This document shows positions 23,367 to 31,884 of a stretch of 42,693 nt of DNA, piece after piece. The stretch's first letter is position 1. Every line of letters begins with the position of its first letter. The position numbers and the translations under genes are program-made. Location: the NCBI GenBank assembly GCA_016712595.1, contig JADJQT010000005.1:1-42693 (forward strand), read 5' to 3'. The notes under the pieces were generated by a model. It was not told the origin of the DNA. It saw only the letters and a program-made list of their open reading frames with translations, and ran no database searches. The DNA comes from Rhodospirillales bacterium. Lineage in GTDB: Bacteria > Pseudomonadota > Alphaproteobacteria > Rhodospirillales > Defluviicoccaceae.

Positions 23367-26177
23367 ATGTTAAGAATAACGCCGAGCACCTCCGCCGCTG
23401 GAGCTAAAGCCTATTACACGCAGGCGCTCTGCCACCAGGATTACTACACCGAGGGGCAGGAAATCGCCGGTCATTGGCATGGCCGTGTGGCGGAACTGAT
23501 GCAGCTCGCCGGGGAGGTGAAGCGCGAGCAGTTCGGCTTGCTGTGCGATAACCGCCACCCCACCACGGGAGAGCAGATCACCCCGCGCACCAAAAGCAAC
23601 CGGCGCGTCGGGTATGATTTCACCTTCAACGCCCCCAAGAGCGTCTCGGTACTCTATGCGCTGTCGGGTGACTCGCGCATCGCCGAGGCGGTGCGGGAGT
23701 CGGCTAACGCCACCATGCGCGAAGTCGAGCAGGAGATCGCGACGCGGGTGCGGGCAGGGGGCGAGAATGGCGAGCGCACGACCGGCAACCTGCTGTGGGC
23801 GGACTTCCTGCACACCACCTCGCGGCCGGTGGACGGTATCCCCGACCCGCATCTGCATGTGCATGCCTACGCCTTCAACGTCACCTACGACCCGGTCGAG
23901 CTGCGCTACAAGGCGGCCGAGTTCGGCGGCATCAAAGCCGACGGCCCGTATTTCGAGGCGGCCTTCCATGCGCGGCTCGCCAAGGCCCTGCGGGAGCTGG
24001 GCTACGGTATCGAGCGCGACGGGCGCTACATGGCGATCGCCGGAGTGCCCGAAACGTTAGTTGCGAAATTTTCCCGCCGCACCGCCGAAATCGAGGCGGA
24101 AGCGGGAAAACGCGGCATTACCGGCGAGGAAAGCCGGGGGAAACTGAAGGCGACGCTGGGCGCACTCACACGGCGCGGCAAGGGGGAAAGCGCGCTGAAC
24201 TCCGAGCAGCTTGCCGAGGTGTGGCGCTCGCGGCTGAACCCCCATGAGCGCGCGGCAATGGCAAAGGTCATGGCCGGGGAGGGAGGCGGAGAGGGTGAGC
24301 GCCTCAGCCCGCAGGACAGCCTTGCTTACGCCCTGTCGCATAGTTTCGAGCGCCAGTCGGTCGCCGATGAAAAAGACGTGTTGATCACCGCCTTGCAACG
24401 CGGCTTCGGGCAGGTCAGCCCGGAGGAGGTCAAACTGGCCGCGCAAAAGGCCCCGCTGATGCGCCGCGAGAAGGATGGTCGCCGCTTTGTTACCACCCGC
24501 GAAGTGTACGACGAAGAGCAGGCGATGCTGCGCTTCGCGCGCGAGGGGCGGGGAGTGTGCCGCCCGCTGGGGCCGCGCGACTACACCATCGGCAACAAGG
24601 CGCTCAACCGTGACCAGCTCAGCGCGGTGGTGCATCTGCTCTCCTCGCAGGATCGGGTGATGATGATCCGTGGCGGGGCCGGGACCGGCAAGACGACCCT
24701 GCTCAAGGAAGCGGTCGCCGGGATTGAGGCCGGGGGCAAAAAAATCTTTGCCTTCGCGCCGACGGCGAGCGCCGCGCGCGACGTGCTGAGGCAGGAAGGA
24801 TTTACGAGCGCGGAGACGGTCTGGCAACTCCTCAACAACAAGGAGCTGCGGGAGGATGTGCGCGACCAGGTGATCCTGATTGACGAGGCGGGGCTGCTGA
24901 GCGCCCGCGACACCGCCCGCGTCTTCGCTCTGGCCGGGCAGGTGAATGCCCGCGTGATTCTGGTCGGCGACTCCAAGCAGCATGCCTCGGTCGCGCGCGG
25001 CGACGCGCTGCGGCTGCTGGAGCAAAAGGCCGGTATCCGCCCGGCGGACGTGCTGGAGGTAGTGCGGCAACGCGGCGAATACCGCGAAGCGGTGAGCGCC
25101 ATCAGCCACGGCGAGATAGCGGGGGGTTTCCGCCTGCTCGACCGTATGGGCTGCATCGTTGAAGCCCCCGGCGAGGAACGCTACCAGCGGCTCGTGGACG
25201 ACTACCTCGCGGCGGTGAACACGGGCAAATCCGTGCTGGTGGTCTCGCCGACGCACCGCGAGGCGGAGCGTGTCACCGGGCTGCTACGCGACGGGCTGAA
25301 GGCGAGCGGGCGCATAGGGAGCAAGGAGACGCCGGTCAGGGTGCTGAAGAGCCTCGACCTCACCGAGGCGCAAGCGGGCGACCCGAAGAGCTACCAGCCG
25401 GGGTTCGTGGTGCGCTTCCATCAGAATGCGCGCGGCATCAAGCGCGGCGAGACGCTCGAGGTCGCGCATCTGAACCCGGACGGCCTGCCGGTGCTGCGCA
25501 ACGCCGAAGGGAAGCTGCGCGCCCTGCCGCTGGAGGAAAGCGGGAAATTCACCGCCTATAAGCCGGAGACGATCGGACTCAGCGCGGGCGACACCATCCG
25601 CCTGACGCAAAACGGCTTCAGCGCCGACCGCAAACACCGCTTCAGCAATGGCGGGGTGTACGAGGTGACGCGCGTCGAGCCCGACGGGAGGGTCACGCTC
25701 GGCAATGGCTGGCAGCTCGATGCGACGTTCGGCGGTTTCACCTACGGCTATGTCAGCACCTCGCACGGCTCGCAGGGGCGCACCGTCGATCAGGTGTTCG
25801 TCGCGCAGGACAGTTTTTCGGGCCGCGCCAGTTCGACCGAGCAATTCTACGTGTCTGTCAGCCGGGGACGGCGGGATGTGCGCATCTACACCGACGACAA
25901 GGACGCGCTGGCGGCGGCGATCCTGCGCAGCGCCGCGCGGCCCTCGGCCACCGAGCTGATGCGCGGGGCGTTTCAGGCCAAGACGAAGGCCTGGACGCGA
26001 CGCGACTGGGTGAAGGGGCTGACCATGCGCCTCAACCAGACGCTGGACCATCTCGCCGAAGCAGCGGCGAAAGCGCAGCTTCCGGCGGTGCGCATGGCGC
26101 AACGGGTGCGCGAGGCGACAGCAGAGGCGGCGCGGGAATTCACCCGCGAGGGAGGACAGGATGCACCCTCCCGGTAA
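23367..26177 (+). CDS. MobF-family relaxase-helicase (TrwC/TraI-like)
   Basis: This 936-residue protein begins MLRITPSTSAAGAKAYYTQAL. Tyrosine pairs Y16-Y17 and Y26-Y27 match the two catalytic tyrosines of TrwC-type relaxases. The HUH metal site is PHLHVHAY (H162, H164, H166). From about residue 400 there is a RecD-like helicase domain with Walker A RGGAGTGKTT near 435-444, Walker B ILIDEAGLL, and late motifs including YVSVSRGR. Length is close to R388 TrwC. It would nick oriT, stay attached to the 5' end and unwind the plasmid during transfer. A promoter and ribosome binding site are seen upstream. Both domains appear intact, so the element is probably at least mobilisable. Confidence 0.95.
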   Translation: MLRITPSTSAAGAKAYYTQALCHQDYYTEGQEIAGHWHGRVAELMQLAGEVKREQFGLLCDNRHPTTGEQITPRTKSNRRVGYDFTFNAPKSVSVLYALSGDSRIAEAVRESANATMREVEQEIATRVRAGGENGERTTGNLLWADFLHTTSRPVDGIPDPHLHVHAYAFNVTYDPVELRYKAAEFGGIKADGPYFEAAFHARLAKALRELGYGIERDGRYMAIAGVPETLVAKFSRRTAEIEAEAGKRGITGEESRGKLKATLGALTRRGKGESALNSEQLAEVWRSRLNPHERAAMAKVMAGEGGGEGERLSPQDSLAYALSHSFERQSVADEKDVLITALQRGFGQVSPEEVKLAAQKAPLMRREKDGRRFVTTREVYDEEQAMLRFAREGRGVCRPLGPRDYTIGNKALNRDQLSAVVHLLSSQDRVMMIRGGAGTGKTTLLKEAVAGIEAGGKKIFAFAPTASAARDVLRQEGFTSAETVWQLLNNKELREDVRDQVILIDEAGLLSARDTARVFALAGQVNARVILVGDSKQHASVARGDALRLLEQKAGIRPADVLEVVRQRGEYREAVSAISHGEIAGGFRLLDRMGCIVEAPGEERYQRLVDDYLAAVNTGKSVLVVSPTHREAERVTGLLRDGLKASGRIGSKETPVRVLKSLDLTEAQAGDPKSYQPGFVVRFHQNARGIKRGETLEVAHLNPDGLPVLRNAEGKLRALPLEESGKFTAYKPETIGLSAGDTIRLTQNGFSADRKHRFSNGGVYEVTRVEPDGRVTLGNGWQLDATFGGFTYGYVSTSHGSQGRTVDQVFVAQDSFSGRASSTEQFYVSVSRGRRDVRIYTDDKDALAAAILRSAARPSATELMRGAFQAKTKAWTRRDWVKGLTMRLNQTLDHLAEAAAKAQLPAVRMAQRVREATAEAAREFTREGGQDAPSR

Positions 26178-26562
26178 CCAGATTTCGCCCGCAGGGGCGG
26201 TGCATCCCGGGGGCGCGCAGCCGCCGGAGGGCGAGGGCGCGCCGGTCGCCTTTGCGCGCTTCAAGGGCAATGAATACTGGCCGTCGATCACCTTCAACCG
26301 GGTGACAGGCGATGCTTTCGGCTGGCCCTATACGCATCTCGTGCACTGGAAATTCGAGGCGCGGGGTGTGATTGAGCTCAAATTCATTGATGATCGCGTG
26401 GTCACCGTGCGCATCGTCGGGCGCAATCTGCGCAAGGGCTTTGACATGATCCGCCGCCGCGAGGTCGGGGACGTGTACGAGCAGCATGTCGGCGAATTCG
26501 ACGCCGAGGAAGCCGCCCCGTACATTGACAGCGTCACGGTACGCGAGGACGGCGGCGCGTAG
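26161..26562 (+). CDS. small protein of unknown function overlapping the relaxase gene
   Basis: The 133-residue product overlaps the end of the relaxase frame by 17 bp, so it is likely to be co-translated. The first 30 residues are Pro/Gly-rich. The remainder looks like a compact alpha/beta domain (FKGNEYWPSITFNRVTGDAFGWPYTHLVHWKFEARG, then RVVTVRIVGRNLRKGFDMI). It has no membrane segment or signal peptide. No family is recognised. Its place suggests a transfer accessory role, without direct support. Confidence 0.65.
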   Translation: MHPPGNQISPAGAVHPGGAQPPEGEGAPVAFARFKGNEYWPSITFNRVTGDAFGWPYTHLVHWKFEARGVIELKFIDDRVVTVRIVGRNLRKGFDMIRRREVGDVYEQHVGEFDAEEAAPYIDSVTVREDGGA

Positions 26563-26602
26563 GCGGCAGGCGGCCCCTTGCCACTGAGAAAACCTCTCAG
26601 GT

Positions 26603-26631
26603 TTGCCATGCGTGCGCGTTTGTGTTAGGAT
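26603..26631 (+). promoter_or_regulatory. promoter of the ParDE-like module
   Basis: TTGCCA (26603-26608) and TAGGAT (26626-26631) are 17 bp apart. CTGAGA/TCTCAG (26584-26589 and 26595-26600) just upstream is a short hairpin. TGTGT...ACACA around the -10 (26621-26637) is an imperfect palindrome that could be the operator of the ribbon-helix-helix antitoxin. Confidence 0.45.
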
Positions 26632-26682
26632 GTACACATGCGAACACAGATAGCGGCGGATAACCCATTGAACAGCACGACA

Positions 26683-26913
26683 ATGACCGTGCGCCTCCCT
26701 TCTGAATTGAAGGAGGGGCTTAGCCGTCTGGCTGCCCGGACGCGGCGCAGCAAGTCTTTCCTCGCGGGTGAGGCGATTGCCGCTTACGTCGCGCGTGAAC
26801 TGGAGATCATCGAGGGGATCGAACGCGGCCTGGATGACATGAAGGCCGGTCGGGTAGTGCCCCATGATGAGGCGATGCGCCGGATTCGGGCGGTAATCGA
26901 AAAGGCGCGGTGA
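26683..26913 (+). CDS. ParD/RelB-type ribbon-helix-helix antitoxin
   Basis: The 76-residue product begins MTVRLPSELKEGLSRLAARTRRSKSFLAGEAIAAYV, a ribbon-helix-helix DNA-binding domain of the CopG/ParD kind. An acidic C-terminal tail follows (HDEAMRRIRAVIEKAR) that would bind the toxin. The frame is open from an ATG at 26638, but that lies at the predicted transcription start, so the internal ATG is preferred. The other start would give 91 residues. The toxin gene overlaps its stop by four bases (GTGA). Confidence 0.85.
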   Translation: MTVRLPSELKEGLSRLAARTRRSKSFLAGEAIAAYVARELEIIEGIERGLDDMKAGRVVPHDEAMRRIRAVIEKAR

Positions 26914-27221
26914 GGCGGGTTGTCTGGTCGGACTCCGGCCTGGAGGAATTCAGCAGCGTCGTTGACTACATCGCGCGTGACAACCCTATCGCTGCCGTCG
27001 GCGTGGCTGATCGCCTTGAAGCGGCAGTGCTGGCGCTGGCCGAATTGCCGGTAGGCCGCAAGGGACGGGTTGCCGGAACCTACGAGAAACTCGTCAGCGG
27101 TCTGCCCTATATCATCGCCTACGCGCTCGGCGACGAGCCGCCGGAAGACGGCACACTTACCGTGCTGCGCATCATCCACGGCGCGCGCGACTGGCCTGAG
27201 GGAAGCTGGCCGGGCGGCTGA
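26910..27221 (+). CDS. ParE/RelE-superfamily toxin
   Basis: This 103-residue protein has the ParE/RelE pattern: VVWSDSGLEEFSSVVDYIARDNPIAA at the start, ADRLEAAVLALAELPVGRKGR in the middle helices, and the C-terminal strands YIIAYAL and LTVLRIIHGARDWP. The start is GTG at 26910 inside the antitoxin stop (GTGA). ParE toxins poison DNA gyrase while RelE types cut mRNA; the sequence places it nearer to ParE. With the antitoxin it is the second addiction module of this plasmid segment. Confidence 0.88.
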   Translation: MRRVVWSDSGLEEFSSVVDYIARDNPIAAVGVADRLEAAVLALAELPVGRKGRVAGTYEKLVSGLPYIIAYALGDEPPEDGTLTVLRIIHGARDWPEGSWPGG

Positions 27222-27234
27222 GCGACGCCTCTGC

Positions 27235-27936
27235 TCATGCCGCCTTCCGCTCTTCCGCAGCGCGGGTGATGCGGCGCTCCGCGACCGCGAAATGCTCCGG
27301 GTCAAGTTCCATGCCGACAAACCGCCGACCGCTCGCAATGGCGGCGACGCCCGTGGTTCCCGAACCGAGAAACGGATCAAGCACCACGGCTCCCGGCGCT
27401 GAGAACGCCTCAATCAACGGACGGATGACGCCGACCGCTTTCTGGGTCGGGTGCAGCATGTTGCCGGTGTAGGCCCAGGGCTGAACGTCATCAAAGGGCA
27501 CGAGCGGCCGTGGCGGGCGGCCCTTGGCGAGCAGGAACGCCTGTTCGTGCCGGGCAGCGGTGTAGCCGCGCCGGGAGGCGTAGTTCTTCGGCCAGACGAT
27601 ATGGCCGACCGGCGTGAAGCCCGCCTCCTTCCAGGCGCGCATGAACTTCTCGACATGGCTCCAGCCATAAAACGACACGCAGAACGTGTCGGGCTTCAGC
27701 ACGCGGTAGAGCTCACGGAAAGCGGGAGCGATCCAGTCGTCCTGATGGTCGTTCGCCACGCTGCGCCCGGAGCGGTCGCGGTAGCGGCAGACATAGGGCG
27801 GGTCGGTTACCACCAGGTCAATGCTCGCGGTGGCGACACCTCGCAGGAGGGCGGTGCAATCGCCCTGCATGAGTACCGGCTGGGCAGAGCCGATCTGCGA
27901 GCGCACCGCAGGCGCTTTCCGAGAGAAATCCCTCAT
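27235..27936 (-). CDS. orphan DNA methyltransferase (N6-adenine/N4-cytosine, beta-type order)
   Basis: The 233-residue enzyme has the catalytic motif IV TDPPY (residues 44-48) near its N-terminus and the SAM-binding motif I DPFLGSGTTG (187-196) near its C-terminus. That order is typical of beta-class amino-methyltransferases. HPTQKAVGV (162-170) is another conserved stretch. No restriction endonuclease gene adjoins it. Orphan methylases on plasmids can protect the element against host restriction. The target sequence is unknown. A small unrelated gene precedes it on the same strand with a 20-bp gap, so both may be in one transcript. Confidence 0.9.
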   Translation of the reverse strand: MRDFSRKAPAVRSQIGSAQPVLMQGDCTALLRGVATASIDLVVTDPPYVCRYRDRSGRSVANDHQDDWIAPAFRELYRVLKPDTFCVSFYGWSHVEKFMRAWKEAGFTPVGHIVWPKNYASRRGYTAARHEQAFLLAKGRPPRPLVPFDDVQPWAYTGNMLHPTQKAVGVIRPLIEAFSAPGAVVLDPFLGSGTTGVAAIASGRRFVGMELDPEHFAVAERRITRAAEERKAA

Positions 27937-27956
27937 GGTGGTGGGAGGAAGGGGGC

Positions 27957-28187
27957 CTAAGCCCCCTGGGACTCCCCCTCGGTCGCGCCCTCCTGACGCT
28001 CGATACCGCGCATGCTGATGTAGCTGCCGGGGGGCGGCGTCACATCGAACCTGAGGCTGAAACCCTTGCCGTCGCTGTGCGGCCAGGCGGCGCCGATCTC
28101 GATGCTGCGGGCGGTTTTGCCGTCCCTGCCCTTGATCTCGTAGTTGATGCGGTGGGTCGGGCGTTTGGTGGTGTTGTTCGTGCTCAT
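27957..28187 (-). CDS. small plasmid protein of unknown function
   Basis: The 76-residue product starts MSTNNTTKRPTHRINYEIKG and continues with beta-rich sequence (SIEIGAAWPHSDGKGFSLRFDVTPPPGSYISMRG). AAGGAG lies seven bases upstream of the ATG, a strong ribosome binding site. It resembles the small single-domain proteins often found beside plasmid antirestriction genes; no confident family assignment is possible. A long imperfect hairpin lies about 55 bp upstream in its leader. Confidence 0.7.
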   Translation of the reverse strand: MSTNNTTKRPTHRINYEIKGRDGKTARSIEIGAAWPHSDGKGFSLRFDVTPPPGSYISMRGIERQEGATEGESQGA

Positions 28188-28555
28188 AACTTTCTCCTTC
28201 GTTTAGGGTTTTTGTGCCGAAGCACGCCTGGTGCCCGGCCAGAGCCCTGCTTCGCGGTCAAGCTGCAACACGGCCCCTTGGAGCGGGCAGCGGCTTGACC
28301 GCATTAGAAGCGGCGGCTCTGGCAGACAGGCGAAGGGCGAGGCAAAACCCCTAAGGAGGGGACGAGGGTGGAATGGCACGGCGGCACACGCGCGGGACGC
28401 GCCGGGAGCGTGACTCAAGCTGACGGCATCCGTCTTGCGGGATAGGCGGTGCGCTGGTGGCTGGAAGGCTAAGGGAGGGACTTGCCTGGCGATCGGCGAC
28501 CGCGCGGTGGCAGCCTAAACGAGCGGAAATCTGGCGGCGTGAGGTCTGCTAGGGC
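28188..28555. other. gene-free segment with a long imperfect hairpin (28241-28320)
   Basis: This 370-bp gap lies between the small gene and the end of the DUF499 gene. AGAGCC, GCTTC and GCGGTCAAGC in the left arm (28241-28263) pair in the same order with GCTTGACCGC, GAAGC and GGCTCT in the right arm (28293-28320). That makes 21 paired bases with two small bulges and a 29-base loop. No T-run follows. Read on the minus strand it would be in the leader of the gene at 28187. No convincing coding frame is seen in the rest of the gap. Confidence 0.6.
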
Positions 28556-31500
28556 TTATTCCGTCTCGAAACCGTGCGTCTCGAATTTGAGCGAGCGGCT
28601 ATTTTCCGTCACTGTCCTTACCGCGCTTTCGGAAACCCCGTCGGGAATGGTCGCGGCAATCTCCAAGGTCACGGTTACGTTGCTTCCGACGATCCCTGTG
28701 AGGTGGGCAATAATCTCGTCCGCGATACGACCCGCGTCGCGCCCTACGCGAGTCGCATCCAGCGTCACCCGTCCGTAAAAACGGTTAGGCCGTGTCTTGG
28801 TGGTAGCTTCCGCAGGGGTGCCGGGTTCCTCTTGCGGCTCCACGGCGCTCGCGCCCGTCGCCGTCGCACCTGCTGCTACAGCGCGGTCCGCTTCCTGCTG
28901 TTTGAGTGCCACGTCTGGCTTGACGATGAGGCCTGCTCCCGACGGCTCAACGACATTGAGCCGCTCACCACAGCGCAGCCCCTGGTAACGGCGTGTCGCT
29001 TCGTCATAGGCATCGGCGTAGGCAAAGGACTCTTGCCGCCACAGCATCAAGCCAAGGCCATCTTGGACTGCGGCGGCGAGAACGTCGGGGTCGCGCAGGC
29101 GTGGCAGGTACACGTAGCGCGCAAAATCTTCGGCTAACTGCCGAAGGGCAACGTGGTCGCCGCGCCATAGCGGGATACGGTCGAGTTCCATGCGCAGGCG
29201 CGTACCCGCGAGGGAGGGCACGAGGAGTTCCTCCGAGCGGAGCTTCTTGCTGGCGCGCACCGCCAGGTTTTCCTGCCCGGAGAGCCGGTAGGCCTGCCAC
29301 TGAACGGGCGACTGCGGCGTCGTTTGTACCGGCACCAGGAGCCATTGGTAGGATTCCGGCAGCCGCGCGGCGACGGCCCCGTCGGCTGCCTTGCGCTGCG
29401 CCTCCGCCTGCCTGACCTGATGCGGATCGAGGTTGAGCCCCTCTTTCTCGTCCAGGATTGACGACCACGCCAAGAAGCGGCGGACGGCCTCATCGAGGTC
29501 TTGAAGGCGGGTCTGGTCAACGGCCAAGAAGACCAGGGTGTTCTGGAAGAGGCGCGGCGCATTGCCACGGCTTTGAAGGATCGCCGCTGCCGCGCTTTGC
29601 GCCTTGTTACCGGCATCCTTGCTGTAGGGATGGTCTGGCCCCAGGACCACCAAGCGCGCTTCCATGTCGTCCGGCACGTCCGCGCCCGACGGCGGTACCG
29701 CGTGAATGCGCCGAAAGTCGCCCATGTTCCGCAGGTCGGTGCGCAAGCGATCCTCGATCTCGGCGATGACCGGATCGGGATTGCGTTTGAATTGCTCGGC
29801 ACGATCCTCGGCAAGCTTGGTGACGGTCGGCTGCGTCGCGTACCAGTAGCGCGGCCCGTCCTGATAGAGGAAGGTCGCGGACGAACTGAGACGGCGGAGC
29901 GCGTCGCCAAACACCGCGGGCGATTCTCCGGGCATGACGCATCCCAATTTAATCTGGCGATCCTCGATGCCCCGGTTGGCTGCCGAGGCGGTAGGCGCGG
30001 AGCCGAGATACACCGTCCGTGCAACGCGACGGCTTGCCGCGAACTTGCCGAGGTTCGGCACCTCGCCGTCAATGCGCAGTGGTAGAGCGTTCGGGCCGTC
30101 TACATCCTTCTCGATGATGGGCTTCCACTGGTCTGGAAGGTAGCGGGTCAATTCGTCCCGCACGCGTATATCGTCGATCGGAATATTGGCGGGCATGATG
30201 ATCGGATTGCGATCGCCCTTCTCCCACAGGCTGTGAATGACGGCGGCCATCAGTCGCAGGACGCCGCGCGTGCGTTGGAATTTGACCAGCGTCGACCAGT
30301 CCGTGTAGAGCCGGTCGAAGACTTCCGGGTGGATCGGGTAAGCGGCACGCAGGCGCTTTTCGTAATCCGCATCGCGGCATTCGGGAGGGAATTCCTGATG
30401 CTGCGTGCGGTAAAGATCAGCAAAGGCGCGGGAGACGTTGTCGCGGGCGGTGAACTGCTCGCGATCAATCAACGGCTCGAACAAGCGGCGGCGGACTATC
30501 TCGAAGCCTTCCTCCGTGCTTGCCGGTGCCCAGGAGGATTCGACGCGGCCAATGACGTTTCTAAGCCGAGACAGCGCTGCGCGGCCGCGAAGGCCGCCGA
30601 CTTCCTCGTCATCGGCCTGCGCATGAGGGGAGGTCGCCGTGTCGGATGCCGGTAAGCTGATTACCAGGAGACACTGCTTTGCCAGCTTCGCCGACTCGGT
30701 CAGCGCCTGAGCGAAGGTGAAATGCGTCTCGAAGCTGCCAGCAGGCAGGTCGGCGTCGTCATGCAATTGCCGAGCGTAGGCGACCCACTCGTCGATCAGG
30801 ATCAGGCACGGCCCGTATTCATTCATCAGCTCGCGTAGCGTGTCGCCGGGGCTAGTGGCACGTTCATCATCCTGTCGGAGTTTTTCGAAGGCGGGCTTGC
30901 CGCCCAGTTGCCAGGCCAGCTCTCCCCAGAGGGTCTTGACGACCGTTCCGTCGGGTTTGCTCGAAGGGTTGCCCGGCGAAATCTTGTTCCCGACCAGAAC
31001 GACGCGCTTGACCTTCTCCGGCAATGCCGAAATGCCCGCGTCAGCCATCAGCGCGTCGATGCCCAGCATCTCGCCTGGCGTAGTGCCGGAAAACAGGTGG
31101 TAGAGCGCGAGCATCGAGTGGGTCTTGCCGCCGCCGAAATTGGTCTGCAACTGCACGACCGGGTCGCCCCCTTGGGCGGATAGGCGCTGCATCGCGCCGG
31201 TGAGCAAGTCTTTGAGGCTTTGCGTCAGGTAAGTGCGGCGGAAGAACTCCGAGGGTTTGCGGTATTCGTCGGAGCCTTCGCCGAGATGCACCTGCCAGAG
31301 GTCAGCGGCGAATTCCGCCTGCTGATAGCGGCCGCTTGCCACGTCGCGGTGCGGGTTTACCACCTCGCGCCATGGCTTGAGGGTTCCCGTGACCTGGCTT
31401 TCGACGGCGGTTCCGGCGCTTTTTCGCCGCTCCGTGCGCGCCTGCTCCTCGAAGATCAACCGCCGCAGTTCCATCTTCATGCGGCCTACTTCCTCGGCCT

Positions 31501-31876
31501 GCGGCGCGGAAACCGCCGTCAGCAGGCGGGTGATGGAGTCGAGCGCGCGGTCGGTGTCATCGCCCGTGAAAGGCTCCTGATGCGCCCAGCGATTGCGATA
31601 GCCACGGATTTCGCCGACCAGCCCACGCTCCGCCGGGCCGAGGACGTCGCGGAAGACTTCGTTCCAACTGTCCCACATCAGCTTGAGGAGGAGCGCGGCG
31701 TCCCATTTGGCGATCGCCTTCTCCTTGAACATCGGGTCTTCGGCGAGGGCATGGACGGCCATGATCTTCCGGCCCTTGTCCAAGGCGGCGCGGATTTCGC
31801 GCTCGGCGAAGGGTGCCAGCCCGTCCTTTAGAAGTTCCAGGGCCTTGGCGACCCGTTCCTGGTTGGTCATCGCCAT
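28556..31876 (-). CDS. DUF499-type ATPase with HEPN (Swt1-like) N-terminal domain
   Basis: The 1106-residue product starts with a helical domain of about 130 residues that contains RNRWAH (R94 to H99), the RNxxxH signature of HEPN ribonucleases of the Swt1 type. The ATPase part has Walker A NFGGGKT (246-252) and Walker B LILIDEW (359-364, D362 E363). HPEVFDRLYTDW and FQRTRGVLRLMA are conserved in DUF499 proteins. The C-terminus (from about 950) is Ala/Glu-rich, followed by a small domain. GAGGT lies five bases before the ATG. It is the last gene of a three-gene operon, 8 bp behind the DUF1156 methylase. DUF499 proteins occur with DUF1156 proteins and helicases in anti-phage loci. The HEPN motif makes it a possible RNA-cutting effector, which is inference. 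Confidence 0.85.
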   Translation of the reverse strand: MAMTNQERVAKALELLKDGLAPFAEREIRAALDKGRKIMAVHALAEDPMFKEKAIAKWDAALLLKLMWDSWNEVFRDVLGPAERGLVGEIRGYRNRWAHQEPFTGDDTDRALDSITRLLTAVSAPQAEEVGRMKMELRRLIFEEQARTERRKSAGTAVESQVTGTLKPWREVVNPHRDVASGRYQQAEFAADLWQVHLGEGSDEYRKPSEFFRRTYLTQSLKDLLTGAMQRLSAQGGDPVVQLQTNFGGGKTHSMLALYHLFSGTTPGEMLGIDALMADAGISALPEKVKRVVLVGNKISPGNPSSKPDGTVVKTLWGELAWQLGGKPAFEKLRQDDERATSPGDTLRELMNEYGPCLILIDEWVAYARQLHDDADLPAGSFETHFTFAQALTESAKLAKQCLLVISLPASDTATSPHAQADDEEVGGLRGRAALSRLRNVIGRVESSWAPASTEEGFEIVRRRLFEPLIDREQFTARDNVSRAFADLYRTQHQEFPPECRDADYEKRLRAAYPIHPEVFDRLYTDWSTLVKFQRTRGVLRLMAAVIHSLWEKGDRNPIIMPANIPIDDIRVRDELTRYLPDQWKPIIEKDVDGPNALPLRIDGEVPNLGKFAASRRVARTVYLGSAPTASAANRGIEDRQIKLGCVMPGESPAVFGDALRRLSSSATFLYQDGPRYWYATQPTVTKLAEDRAEQFKRNPDPVIAEIEDRLRTDLRNMGDFRRIHAVPPSGADVPDDMEARLVVLGPDHPYSKDAGNKAQSAAAAILQSRGNAPRLFQNTLVFLAVDQTRLQDLDEAVRRFLAWSSILDEKEGLNLDPHQVRQAEAQRKAADGAVAARLPESYQWLLVPVQTTPQSPVQWQAYRLSGQENLAVRASKKLRSEELLVPSLAGTRLRMELDRIPLWRGDHVALRQLAEDFARYVYLPRLRDPDVLAAAVQDGLGLMLWRQESFAYADAYDEATRRYQGLRCGERLNVVEPSGAGLIVKPDVALKQQEADRAVAAGATATGASAVEPQEEPGTPAEATTKTRPNRFYGRVTLDATRVGRDAGRIADEIIAHLTGIVGSNVTVTLEIAATIPDGVSESAVRTVTENSRSLKFETHGFETE

Positions 31877-31884
31877 GGCTTACC

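Noticed and set aside
24057..25256. Minus-strand open frame of 399 codons
   Set aside because: It is antisense to the relaxase-helicase, and its His/Gln/Arg-rich product is typical of a shadow frame.
28203..28418. Minus-strand open frame of 71 codons
   Set aside because: It is a Pro/Arg/Ala-rich product that runs through the long hairpin and has no start signal.
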